Positions 50,795 through 59,834 of a stretch of 64,000 nt of DNA are shown here, one piece after another (position 1 is the stretch's first letter; each line of letters begins with the position of its first letter). The notes beneath the pieces are model-generated. The model was given only the letters and a program-made list of their open reading frames with translations. It had not been told where the DNA came from and searched no databases. A program made the translations under genes and the position numbers. The DNA is from JBBRDU01 sp038230335 (GTDB lineage: Bacteria; Verrucomicrobiota; Verrucomicrobiia; Chthoniobacterales; UBA10450), in the NCBI GenBank assembly GCA_038230335.1, contig JBBRNL010000005.1, forward strand, positions 186,001 to 250,000, in the 5' to 3' direction.

Positions 50795-50994
50795 AGAATA
50801 GGCAAAGAATCTTATCGCCTTTGCAAGGCGCATTTGTTAGGGCTGTGCCTGTCGGAGATTTTGAACCCTGGACAAAGCGCGGACGGTGTTGATTCACCAA
50901 GCTGGCTCATGCATGGATTGGCGAGCCGCCCGTCGACCGTCGCCGCCGGCGTTTTGTTTTCGATTGCGCCGAACCTCGGCTTGTTTTCACCGGA

Positions 50995-53900
50995 ATGAAA
51001 ACTTTTCTCAGTGCCTTAATTCTGCTCTGCCTTCTTTCCACGGCTCCGGTTCAGGCTCAAACAAGCCCTACCCTGGCGGGCGCGGCTCTGTTCGGGGGCG
51101 CGGGAGACCAGCGAGCGACCAGTGTGAGCATCGCCGGCGGCGCCTTGTATTTTGGCGGAGTGACATCAGCGAACGGCAACGACGGTCTGGTCGGCCGTTA
51201 TGCGTTGCCGGTGGGGAATGCGAGCGTGCCCGTATGGAGCGCCAACTGGCCGGGACTGACGGGCGGCGATGAATTCAACGGAATCGCGGTTTCAACCGAA
51301 GGCATCTATGCCGCGGGTGACAGCTATCAACGCACCGTCGACAACGTGGGCGGCAAGGAGAACAAGGGAATTACGGTAAAATTTCCCCTGACGGGCGCAA
51401 CCGGCGGAGGTTTTGGCGGGGCTATTTTCGACAAGCAAACTCCGGCGAACGGCGCCTTTCCTTACGGCGGCAGCGAATTCTTATTTGCTTCGATGGTCAC
51501 CGTGGAGAGTGGCACCACTTTTATTTACGGGACCGGTTGCGGCCAGCAAAATGGCGCGAACGGCGGGCGTCAGTTTGTTTCCAAGCTCGATACGAACGGC
51601 ACGATGATTTGGACCCGGGAGGATTCGGCGAACATGGTCAACAACGCCTTCAGTATTGGCCGCGGCCTGGCCACGCTGAATGGCAATATCTACGTCGCGG
51701 GCGAGAACAACGACAATGGGCGCAAGGCCTATCTGCGGAAATACGACGCCAACGGAACCCTCGTCTGGTCGCGCGCGACGACGACCGGATCGTACCTCGG
51801 AGTGACTGCGTTTGGCGGATCGATTTTCGCCGTGGGCGAGGTGGCCTCAGGCGCAGCCGCGAATTTCCTCATCGAAAAATGGGACGAGGCGGGGAATCTG
51901 GTGTGGTCGCAGCAATATGATCGCGCGAGCGACGAAGACCTTTTGACCGGAGTCGTTGGGCTGGGTAGTCGGATCTACGCCGCCGGGTGGACGCGCGGCA
52001 GCACCGCGGGAGGCGCGGATGCGGTCACCCTCGAGGTCGACCCGGCCACGGGCAGCGTGTTCTCGACCACGCTTTACGGCGGCGCTCAGGACGATTTCGC
52101 CAACGGAATCGCGACGGACGGCTCGGATCTTTATTTGGCCGGCGAAACAAGAAGCTTCGTTTCCGGGGGAAACACGGCGGGCCAGAACGATGGTTTCATC
52201 GTGCGGTATACCCTGGGTGCGGCTACGCCGACACCATCGCCCACGGCGACCCCGACAGCCACGCCAACGCCCACGGCGACTCCAACTCCAACGCCCGGGG
52301 GAGTGGAGGGAGTCTGGACAACGGGTGCCTCTGTGCCGGGAGCGAGTTATGCGCTTGGCGCGGCGTTCACGGGCGGCAAACTTTACGCGATCTCTGGTTT
52401 TGCGACGAACCGGTTGGGGATTTACGATCCCGCGAGCAATAGTTGGACAACCGGCGCGCCCGTGCCCGCGGACACGGGATTCAACTTGCGGCAGTTCTTT
52501 GTCTGTGTGGCCGTGAATGGAAAAATCTATGCCATCGCGGGCGACACCGGAGGCAGCGGCGCGCGCGCCACGAATTATGTCTACGATCCGGTGGCAAACA
52601 GCTGGACCACGGAACTGCCGGTGCCGGGAGGCGTAAGGTACGCTGTTGCAGGGGCCGTGCTGAACGGAAAAATCTATGTCATCGGCGGCGTTGATGCGAA
52701 CGGCAATTACATGACACGGGTTGATATCTACGATCCGATCGCCAAGACGTGGTCAACTGGAGCGTCGCTCCCGGCTGCGCGTCAAGGAGCTCTGGCCGGA
52801 GTCATCAACGGAAAACTCTACGTTGTGGGCGGCGCCGTGGCGGGCGCCGCGACAGCCACCGGATTGGTCCTGAATGCGGCCGGCACCGCCTGGTTGCCGA
52901 TTCACGATATGTCATCCACGGCGTCGAGTAATGACGGCGTGGTGATGAACGGCAGATTATTCGTTATCGGCGGCACGGGAGCGTCCGCAAACATAGTGCA
53001 AGCCTATGACCCTCTCTCTGACTCATGGAGCACTAGTTTCGCGACCATGCCGACAGGCCGTTATGTCCTTGGCATTGCCGCCGATGAACCTTCCGGAAAG
53101 ATCTATGCGGTGGCTGGCTATAACGGGCAGACGCTCAGCACTCTTGAAATTTTGTCTCTCGGAGCCGGTCTGCCCAAGCCCGTGATTACCAATCCATCAA
53201 ACCTGGACTATCTGGCCACGAACGAAATGTTGGATCCGCTCGGCAGCAACACCTGGGTCTCAAGAGCCGCGATGTCGACGGCCCGCCAGGCGTTCGGTAT
53301 TGCCGAGGCAGGCGGAAAGATTTTCGTCGGAGGCGGACGCGTTGCGGATAATCCGCCGGGTGGCTGTTCTCCTTCTGTGGGAAACCTTGAGATGTACGAT
53401 CCTGTCCTGAATCAGTGGACGACTTTTCCGCCTCTGCCGACGGCCCGCGAACAACTCAGCGCGGCAAGCGTAAACGGCAAAATCTACTTTATCGGTGGAG
53501 TGAAAGATTGTGGCGGACCGGTTGGAACGGTCGAAGCCTACGATACGGCCACGAACACATGGACGGCCACCGGGCTCGCTTCCATGCTGGTGCCGAGATC
53601 GCAGACTGGTATCGCTGTGGTTGGGACCAACATTTATGTTTTCGGCGGCGACGCGGGCAGTGGTTTTCCCCTTAAGACGGTGGAAGCCTATGATACGACC
53701 GCAAACCATTGGACGCTGCTCGCCTCGATGCCAACCGCGCGTTTCATGCCGGTCGTCGGCGTCGGGTCTAACAACCTGCTCTACGTCATTGGTGGAAACG
53801 ACGGAGCCTCCAGTGGCAATACACAGGTTGAAGTGTTTAACACAGCCGCTAACACCTGGATGGCGAGCGGTTTCGCCAGTCTGCCCACTCCGCGGACAAA

Positions 53901-56505
53901 GGGATCCGGTGTCGGCGTCGTCAACAACCGGATCTACGTCTTCGGCGGAGTCAGCAATTTCCAGGAAGTATCGACTAATGAAGTCTATGATCCTTTGAGC
54001 AACCTGTGGTCGATCGACGCGGCCATGCCGACGGCCCGATTCGGCCTGGGAGGCGCCGTTGTCGGTAATAGCCAGCTGTTCGCCATTGGCGGTCTTCTTC
54101 GTGGAATCGCAACCGTGGGAGAGCCGTTTGTTTATCAGATTACCGCCACTGGCCTTCCCACCGCGTTTGGTATCGATCCAAGCTCTTCTCTACCCGATGG
54201 CCTCGTTCTTGATACTAAATCGGGCATCGTATCCGGAACGCCCACCACCGATTTCCCTAACCATCATGTCAAAGTCACCGCCTCAAACTCGAGCGGCACA
54301 GGATCCGCGGTCATTACATTTTCAGTCCAGCCCGCGCATCCCGCTGGACCACAGATCGTAGGCAGCACATCGATCACGGCTCGCAAAAATGAGGCGTTTG
54401 GTCCGGATGGCAAAGGGTTTCGAGTCAAGATCGACAACGCAAGTGCCACGGTCAGGTTCAGCGCAGGGGGGCTTCCACCCGGACTAACGATCAGTCCCGA
54501 CACCGGTATTATCTCCGGGTCTCCCAGCGCGGTTGGGAACTTCGCTGTCTCATTGTCTCTCACGGACGGGCCGAACACGGTTAATTCCATTCTTCAAGTG
54601 ACGGTCATTTCTGATCCGACTGTTCCGCTCATTAATAGCGCCGACGAAAGGACGCTCGTCCCGGGTCAGCCTTTTACCTACACGATCACGACAAAAGACG
54701 GCGCTGCTTTCAGCTTTGATCTAAAGGGAACTCTCCCGGCTGGGCTCTTCTTCGACCCGGCGACAGGTACGATCTCGGGCACTTACACGCCGGGCGGTAA
54801 CCACAGCATCAGACCAAACACGATCACGATCCGGCCCCGGCTGATTGCCAGCTGTAATCCGGTGGTTAGGAATACGGATGGAACCGGCACCGGTCCGCTC
54901 AACTTCTTCGAAAGGCGGCCTCCCACGTTTAATAACGATGTCCCGCCGAACATGACGGTAGATGCGACTGGTCCGAATGGAGCGGACGTCAGTTTCTCGC
55001 CTACGGCCACCGACGCCGATGGGAAGAATATCCCGGTCACGTCCGATCCACCGTCCGGCTCGACTTTCGCTTTTGGGAAAACAACGGTCACGTGTACCGC
55101 GACCGATGGCCAGGGGGCCAGTTCGATAGCGACATTTGATATCACCGTCCAGGATATTACGCCCCCGGCGATCAGCGTGCCGGGCGATCAGACGATTGAG
55201 GCAACGGGCTCAACCGGAGCCATCGCGACGTTTGCGGCGCCGACGTGGACCGATGCAGTGGATGGCAGCGGAACGGCGACGCCGGATCACGCTTCCAACA
55301 GCACCTTCCCGTTAGGCCCCACCACGGTCGTCTGCACGAAGACGGACTCCCACGGGAACACGGGGACTAAATCGTTCACGGTGACGGTTCAAGATACTAC
55401 TGCGCCAGTAGTTAGCGTTCCCAGCGATATTACAACGGAAGCAATGGGACCGAATGGTGCCGTCGTGAGCTTCGCCGCGCCCACCTGGATTGACGCGGTG
55501 GATGGAAACGGAACGGCCACGCCGGATCATGCCTCAGGCAGCGTGTTTCCCTTCGGTCCTACGACGGTGACATGCACGAAAACCGACGCTCACGGTAATA
55601 CAGGAACCAAATCCTTTGCGATCAATGTAGGCGACACGGCAGGGCCCGTCCTGATGCTACCTGCCGTGGCGGCCAAGGAGGCTGACGGGCCCGGAGGAAC
55701 GGTCGTCACGTTTGCGCCGCCGACAGCGAATGATGCGGTCGACGGATCCGTTCCAGTTTCATTCAATGCGGCGTTTGCTTCCGGATCGGCGTTCCCCATC
55801 GGCCCGACTGTCGTGAACTGCTCGGCGCAAGATTCTCACGGACATACCACCAATGGCAGCTTTACCATCACGGTGACGGACACAACCAAGCCCATCATAA
55901 CGAGCCCCGGCAACATCACCGTGAAGGGTTCCAAAGCTCGCCGGGGTCAGCCTTCACAAGGCATTGCCACCTTTAACCTCTGCGCCAGTGACTTGGTGGA
56001 TGGGGCCGTGACCACCGTCGTCGCCAATCCGTCGTCCGGAAGCTTGGTGACCTCCGGGACTGTTGTGAACGTGACGGCAACGGATCACGTCGGGAATGTT
56101 GCGACTTCCAGTTTTACCGTCTCGGTCGTGACGAAGTTGCCCAAAGCTCAAAAAAAATTACCGACAGTCAGTCTGAGCGCGTCGTCGACCAGCACGAGCG
56201 AGGGTGGACAAGTTACGCTTACGGCGACGGCGACCGCTCCGCCCAGTTCATCGCAGCCCACGCTGGTTAGTTACCAAATCGGAGGTAACGCCGTCGAAGG
56301 ATCACAATACACTCTGACGAGCGGCTGCTCTCGGCAGATTGTCATTCCTGCTGGAGCGATTTCGGGAAGCGTTACTCTGAGCGCACGCGTCACTCCGTTG
56401 AGCAGTCTAAGCGAGACGGTCACCATGATGATTACCTCGGGCGCCGGTTATGTTGCTTCCAGCACTGCTAACAATGCGGCCGTCACGATCAACAATGTCC
56501 CCTGA
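50995..56505 (+). CDS. Giant exported kelch / Ig-like / HYR / Calx-beta surface protein
   Basis: The 1836-residue protein opens with a signal peptide (MKTFLSALILLCLLSTAPVQ, cleavage near AQTSP). Domains in order: a beta-propeller repeat region (residues 30-405), a Thr/Pro linker (TPTPSPTATPTATPTPTATP-like), kelch motifs in two sets (about 436-725 and 746-1038), three putative Ig domains (about 1040-1280, SGIVSGTP, TGIISGSP, TGTISGTY), five HYR repeats (about 1315-1710, with TCTATDGQG/VCTKTDSHG motifs), and a Calx-beta-like end. No PEP-CTERM, sortase or autotransporter end is seen. It is probably a secreted adhesin-like or glycan-binding protein. Confidence 0.92.
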   Translation: MKTFLSALILLCLLSTAPVQAQTSPTLAGAALFGGAGDQRATSVSIAGGALYFGGVTSANGNDGLVGRYALPVGNASVPVWSANWPGLTGGDEFNGIAVSTEGIYAAGDSYQRTVDNVGGKENKGITVKFPLTGATGGGFGGAIFDKQTPANGAFPYGGSEFLFASMVTVESGTTFIYGTGCGQQNGANGGRQFVSKLDTNGTMIWTREDSANMVNNAFSIGRGLATLNGNIYVAGENNDNGRKAYLRKYDANGTLVWSRATTTGSYLGVTAFGGSIFAVGEVASGAAANFLIEKWDEAGNLVWSQQYDRASDEDLLTGVVGLGSRIYAAGWTRGSTAGGADAVTLEVDPATGSVFSTTLYGGAQDDFANGIATDGSDLYLAGETRSFVSGGNTAGQNDGFIVRYTLGAATPTPSPTATPTATPTPTATPTPTPGGVEGVWTTGASVPGASYALGAAFTGGKLYAISGFATNRLGIYDPASNSWTTGAPVPADTGFNLRQFFVCVAVNGKIYAIAGDTGGSGARATNYVYDPVANSWTTELPVPGGVRYAVAGAVLNGKIYVIGGVDANGNYMTRVDIYDPIAKTWSTGASLPAARQGALAGVINGKLYVVGGAVAGAATATGLVLNAAGTAWLPIHDMSSTASSNDGVVMNGRLFVIGGTGASANIVQAYDPLSDSWSTSFATMPTGRYVLGIAADEPSGKIYAVAGYNGQTLSTLEILSLGAGLPKPVITNPSNLDYLATNEMLDPLGSNTWVSRAAMSTARQAFGIAEAGGKIFVGGGRVADNPPGGCSPSVGNLEMYDPVLNQWTTFPPLPTAREQLSAASVNGKIYFIGGVKDCGGPVGTVEAYDTATNTWTATGLASMLVPRSQTGIAVVGTNIYVFGGDAGSGFPLKTVEAYDTTANHWTLLASMPTARFMPVVGVGSNNLLYVIGGNDGASSGNTQVEVFNTAANTWMASGFASLPTPRTKGSGVGVVNNRIYVFGGVSNFQEVSTNEVYDPLSNLWSIDAAMPTARFGLGGAVVGNSQLFAIGGLLRGIATVGEPFVYQITATGLPTAFGIDPSSSLPDGLVLDTKSGIVSGTPTTDFPNHHVKVTASNSSGTGSAVITFSVQPAHPAGPQIVGSTSITARKNEAFGPDGKGFRVKIDNASATVRFSAGGLPPGLTISPDTGIISGSPSAVGNFAVSLSLTDGPNTVNSILQVTVISDPTVPLINSADERTLVPGQPFTYTITTKDGAAFSFDLKGTLPAGLFFDPATGTISGTYTPGGNHSIRPNTITIRPRLIASCNPVVRNTDGTGTGPLNFFERRPPTFNNDVPPNMTVDATGPNGADVSFSPTATDADGKNIPVTSDPPSGSTFAFGKTTVTCTATDGQGASSIATFDITVQDITPPAISVPGDQTIEATGSTGAIATFAAPTWTDAVDGSGTATPDHASNSTFPLGPTTVVCTKTDSHGNTGTKSFTVTVQDTTAPVVSVPSDITTEAMGPNGAVVSFAAPTWIDAVDGNGTATPDHASGSVFPFGPTTVTCTKTDAHGNTGTKSFAINVGDTAGPVLMLPAVAAKEADGPGGTVVTFAPPTANDAVDGSVPVSFNAAFASGSAFPIGPTVVNCSAQDSHGHTTNGSFTITVTDTTKPIITSPGNITVKGSKARRGQPSQGIATFNLCASDLVDGAVTTVVANPSSGSLVTSGTVVNVTATDHVGNVATSSFTVSVVTKLPKAQKKLPTVSLSASSTSTSEGGQVTLTATATAPPSSSQPTLVSYQIGGNAVEGSQYTLTSGCSRQIVIPAGAISGSVTLSARVTPLSSLSETVTMMITSGAGYVASSTANNAAVTINNVP

Positions 56506-56552
56506 CGAGTAGGTCAGGGGATCAGTCGATCAGACTCCCCGATCGGTCGGGG
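56499..56552. terminator. Bidirectional terminator candidates between convergent genes
   Basis: Stem CCCCTGAC/GTCAGGGG with a 6-nt loop (56499-56520) overlaps the stop codon of the giant gene. A second stem, CCCCGA/TCGGGG with loop TCGG (56537-56552), lies in the last codons of queE. No long T-run follows either, so termination is only inferred from position. Confidence 0.45.
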
Positions 56553-57186
56553 TCCAGATGAATTTGTGCATCTGGAGCTGGAAACGGACACCGAGGTTAT
56601 CGGCCAGGATCCATTCCACGATCTCGCGCGGATCGATTCTTCCGAAGATGGGAGAAAAGAGAACGGCCTGACAGCGCTTGACCAGGTTGAATCGTTCGAC
56701 TTTGTCGCGTGACCACTCGTAATCTTCGCGCGAGCCGATGACGCATTTCACTTCGTCCCGTGCCGTCAGGTGATCGATGTTCGCCCAGAGATTGCGGTCC
56801 ACTTCTCCGCTCCCCGGCGTTTTAAGGTCCATAATGCGATGGACGCGGGCATCGACGGCGGAGATGTCGTGCGCGCCGCTCGTCTCAAGCAGCACAGTCT
56901 GGCCAGCGTCGGCCAGCATGGACATGAGAGGGAGGATATTCTTCTGCAGCAACGGTTCGCCGCCCGTAATCTCGACGAGCGGACAATTGAACTTCATGAC
57001 CAGATCGATGATTTCGGGAAGCGATTGTTTTTTCCCTTCGTAGAAAGCGTATTCGGTGTCGCAATAAGTGCAGCGCAAATCGCAAAAGGTCAGCCGGATA
57101 AAAACGCAGGGACGTCCCGCCCAGGTGCTTTCTCCCTGAATGGAGTGGTAGATCTCGTTGATCGTGATGGTCTTTTCAGCGGACAT
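56530..57186 (-). CDS. queE: 7-carboxy-7-deazaguanine synthase
   Basis: QueE is a radical-SAM enzyme that forms 7-carboxy-7-deazaguanine from carboxytetrahydropterin. The 218-residue product has the cluster motif FCDLRCTYCDTEYAF (Cys 35, 39, 42) and the glycine-rich VEITGGEPLLQ. The substrate-binding start (EIYHSIQGEST) is conserved. Its partner QueD is at 48191. Confidence 0.95.
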   Translation of the reverse strand: MSAEKTITINEIYHSIQGESTWAGRPCVFIRLTFCDLRCTYCDTEYAFYEGKKQSLPEIIDLVMKFNCPLVEITGGEPLLQKNILPLMSMLADAGQTVLLETSGAHDISAVDARVHRIMDLKTPGSGEVDRNLWANIDHLTARDEVKCVIGSREDYEWSRDKVERFNLVKRCQAVLFSPIFGRIDPREIVEWILADNLGVRFQLQMHKFIWTPTDRGV

Positions 57187-57220
57187 CTTCTTCGGGCGAG
57201 TGGCGGTAGCGTGAGTCTAC

Positions 57221-57907
57221 CTACCACTGTGAGATTTGGATCGCTAGTTTAGCGGCAAAATAAAGCATCACCATGGCCGTGAGTGCTTGCGTCCATATTT
57301 GCAAGATGGGGCGCGCAAAGATGCGAGTGCCGGAGCGAACAGCGGAACAAAGAACAATGGTCCATGTCACGGCGCCCAGAACAACGGCACCGGCCAGCGT
57401 TAACGAGTGGAGGAACGATCGTTGCGTGGACATGGTTTGCTGACTCCCGACGACAGCTAACCAGAAACCGATGTTCCAGGGACTGGTGAGAGCGAAGAGA
57501 AGGCCGAGGAAATAACTATTCCCGGAGATCCGACGGCGGACCGAGTTCGAGTTATCAGCTTGAAGCGACGACTCGACTACGGCTCGCCCGGCCGTCCAGT
57601 TTCGAACGGTCTTCCAAGTCGCGCGCATGAACGTGAAGGCCAGGAGCAGGAGTAAAACAACGCTAATGATCGCGAGTGCGAACCGAACAGGCCGCCGGTT
57701 TAGAAGAGCCGCGGCACCGGCCGTGATAGCGATGGCCCATATGAAATCTCCGGTACAAGCTCCGAGACCCATGCGCCAGGCAACCCAAAAACCGCCGCCC
57801 TGTTCGCGCGGCAAGAGTCCGCGGCGAATCATTTCCGCGTTGACCGGGCCGGGGGGCCAGGCGACGGACCAGCCGAGGATGAAGCCGTTGAAGACAGTGG
57901 AAGACAT
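57221..57907 (-). CDS. LysE family exporter
   Basis: The 228-residue protein has six predicted helices and the LysE/RhtB signature GWSVAWPPGPVNAEMIRRGL in helix 1. The following loop and GFWVAWRMGLGACTGDFIWA helix are typical. LysE family members export amino acids or small metabolites from the cytosol. It lies directly upstream of queE on the same strand, 34 nt apart. Confidence 0.88.
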   Translation of the reverse strand: MSSTVFNGFILGWSVAWPPGPVNAEMIRRGLLPREQGGGFWVAWRMGLGACTGDFIWAIAITAGAAALLNRRPVRFALAIISVVLLLLLAFTFMRATWKTVRNWTAGRAVVESSLQADNSNSVRRRISGNSYFLGLLFALTSPWNIGFWLAVVGSQQTMSTQRSFLHSLTLAGAVVLGAVTWTIVLCSAVRSGTRIFARPILQIWTQALTAMVMLYFAAKLAIQISQW

Positions 57908-57939
57908 TTGGGGCGAAGAGAAAGGGTGAGGCGCCGTAT

Positions 57940-58047
57940 CGTCGGAGCGTTACATCGTTGAAGCGTGGGGGCCGGCAAATCGTGGAATCTTGGTCGACGT
58001 GTTATCCGTTACGCTGTAACGATTCAACGCTTTAACGTTGCAACGAA
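57940..58047. repeat. Inverted spacer tract, family H copy 2
   Basis: Starts with GGAGCGTTACATCGTTGAAGC and ends GCTGTAACGATTCAACGC then TTTAACG, inverted versions of one unit. Its partner tract is at 45733-45841. It lies directly before trpA. Confidence 0.5.
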
Positions 58048-58050
58048 TTC

Positions 58051-58848
58051 ATGGCCAACCGAATTGACCTCTGCTTTGAGCGTTTGCGTGAAAAAAAACG
58101 GAAAGGTTTCATTCCGTATATTTGCGCGGGAGATCCGACGCTGCCGCGCACGGTCGAGCTGAGCCTGGCTTTGGCACAAGGCGGCGCCGACATCCTGGAA
58201 CTGGGCCTTCCCTTCTCCGATCCCCTGGCCGATGGCATCGTCAATCAACTGGCCGCGCAGCGGGCGTTGGCGGCCGGCGCGACCGTGCGTGGCGTGCTCG
58301 ATTGCGTGCGCGAAATTCGGCGATCGTCGCAGATTCCGATTGTTCTGTACACCTACATGAACCCGATCTTTCAGTTTGGCTGGGAAGACTTCCATGGCGC
58401 AGCCGAGGCGGCGGGCGTTGATGGACTGCTTATTCTGGATCTGCCTCCGGAAGAAGATGTGGCTGGTCTCACGACGGATCTCGTTCACATCCGTCTGGTC
58501 GCGCCGACCACGCCCCCGGACCGCATGGCGCTGATTGTGCGAGCGGCCAAGGGTTTTATTTACTACGTTTCGCGCGAAGGCGTCACGGGAACACGCGACG
58601 GCGTGGTTGCGTCCGTGGGAGGACAGTTGACGGAATTGCGGAAGTTAATGCCACTTCCGATCGCGGTGGGTTTTGGGATTTCGACTCCGGCCCAGGCGAG
58701 CGCGGTGGCGCAGGATGCGGACGCCGTGGTCGTGGGAAGCGCGATTGTGGCGAAAGTTGCAGAACATGGGGCGAAGCCTGATCTGATCGAACGAGTCATG
58801 GCGACGGTGAAACCATTGATCGAGGCGGTGAAGGCGGAGAGAGGTTGA
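58051..58848 (+). CDS. trpA: Tryptophan synthase alpha subunit
   Basis: TrpA splits indole-3-glycerol phosphate, passing indole to TrpB. The 265-residue product shows FIPYICAGDPTLPRTVELSL (catalytic Asp/Glu region), LELGLPFSDPLADG with the acid and loop residues, and the late phosphate-binding GFGIST and VVVGSAIV. trpB is not in the window; the gene stands alone between a repeat tract and hairpins. Confidence 0.96.
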   Translation: MANRIDLCFERLREKKRKGFIPYICAGDPTLPRTVELSLALAQGGADILELGLPFSDPLADGIVNQLAAQRALAAGATVRGVLDCVREIRRSSQIPIVLYTYMNPIFQFGWEDFHGAAEAAGVDGLLILDLPPEEDVAGLTTDLVHIRLVAPTTPPDRMALIVRAAKGFIYYVSREGVTGTRDGVVASVGGQLTELRKLMPLPIAVGFGISTPAQASAVAQDADAVVVGSAIVAKVAEHGAKPDLIERVMATVKPLIEAVKAERG

Positions 58849-58899
58849 TTGGGGGTAGCGCGCGTTGGAGCTGCGGTCCTTCTTGTTCAATGCGAAGAC

Positions 58900-58961
58900 G
58901 CCTCAACAGAGTGAGGCGGCTACAGCGCTTGCTTCCTGTAGCTACGGCACTCTGTTGCCGT
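58900..58961. repeat. Two loop-constant hairpins, family B copy 3
   Basis: Hairpin GCCTCA/TGAGGC with loop ACAGAG (58900-58917) is followed by GGCTACAG, a spacer, CTGTAGCT, and hairpin ACGGCA/TGCCGT with loop CTCTGT (58944-58961). The two are the same design in opposite orientation. Compared with copy 2 the order of the two units is reversed, so the unit is modular. Confidence 0.8.
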
Positions 58962-58998
58962 GTCTGGGAGCTGGCCACGCCCGTGAAAGCAAAGAACT

Positions 58999-59790
58999 TT
59001 ATATCCCGCACTTGGTCGTGGCTTCGGCCAGGCTGGAGCGCTTGCGCAGGAGCGACGCGAGATACGAGTCTATTTCCGGGACGCCGCTAATTCGCGCCAG
59101 ATTCAAGGGAGACTCAAGACGTGAGAAAATGGCGGCGGCGATGGTGGCCCGAGGAACTTCTTTCTCGCTGTAGCCGGCGCCCACGTTGCTCGACCAGTAG
59201 CGCACGTACTCCACGCCCCCGCGCATGTTCGTTCCGAGGTAAATGGCGGAATGGCCATGCTCATTGCGCCCAACTTCCTTGGTCCAAAAGATCTTTATAA
59301 AATCACCGGGTTGCGCTTCGGCGAAGCTGACGAAGTTGCGCCCGATTCCAAGTTCGTGGAAAAGGCGCGCGGTGCCCGGTCCATTGGCGTTCCAGCGGCC
59401 CCAGATTCCTTCGCCGTCGCGTTGATCTCTGATGATTAAATGTTCGAGCGTCGAAAAATCGAGTTGAAGCTCTCCGCGGGCGCGCAAGGCCTCGATCGTT
59501 TTGATGAAGACCAGATAGGTCGCTCCCGAGCAAAAGCTGGCCGAATTGGCCGAAGGCAGGATGAAGAACTTGCCCGACTCGAAATGGGCGGCTGCCTGAA
59601 GTTGGATTTTTGCGAAATGTGAGATCGAATATTTGCCGCCTTTCGGCATGTGCCTGACCTGTTCCAGCACAACCCGGTTGAGATCCTGGGCGCGAGCGGG
59701 GCTGGCCGCGGCCGCGAGGAGGCTAAGAATGACCACGCTAATTGGTTTGAACACGCTCGAGACAGATAAGGGCAAATGGACGGGGGGCAA
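58999..59790 (-). CDS. Exported papain-like (NlpC/P60-type) hydrolase candidate
   Basis: The 263-residue product has an N-terminal signal peptide (VFKPISVVILSLLAAAASPARA, cleavage before QDLN). Cys 87 in ANSASFCSGATYLVFIK is placed at the start of a helix, as in papain-like nucleophiles. GDFIKIFW and NEHGHSAIYLG (His 180) give the following strand and catalytic His. This is the order of NlpC/P60-like amidases that cut cell-wall peptides, but the family assignment is by motif only. It is divergent from dapF (44 nt), which makes a peptidoglycan precursor. Confidence 0.6.
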   Translation of the reverse strand: MPPVHLPLSVSSVFKPISVVILSLLAAAASPARAQDLNRVVLEQVRHMPKGGKYSISHFAKIQLQAAAHFESGKFFILPSANSASFCSGATYLVFIKTIEALRARGELQLDFSTLEHLIIRDQRDGEGIWGRWNANGPGTARLFHELGIGRNFVSFAEAQPGDFIKIFWTKEVGRNEHGHSAIYLGTNMRGGVEYVRYWSSNVGAGYSEKEVPRATIAAAIFSRLESPLNLARISGVPEIDSYLASLLRKRSSLAEATTKCGI

Positions 59791-59834
59791 CCGCTCTCAT
59801 TGGATTTCGGCAGGGAATATGTTAGACGAAGCAG

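Noticed and set aside
52215..52300. Regular short DNA repeat that could look like a small array
   Set aside because: It encodes the in-frame Thr/Pro linker of the giant kelch protein; units are 6 nt and have no spacers, so it is not CRISPR.
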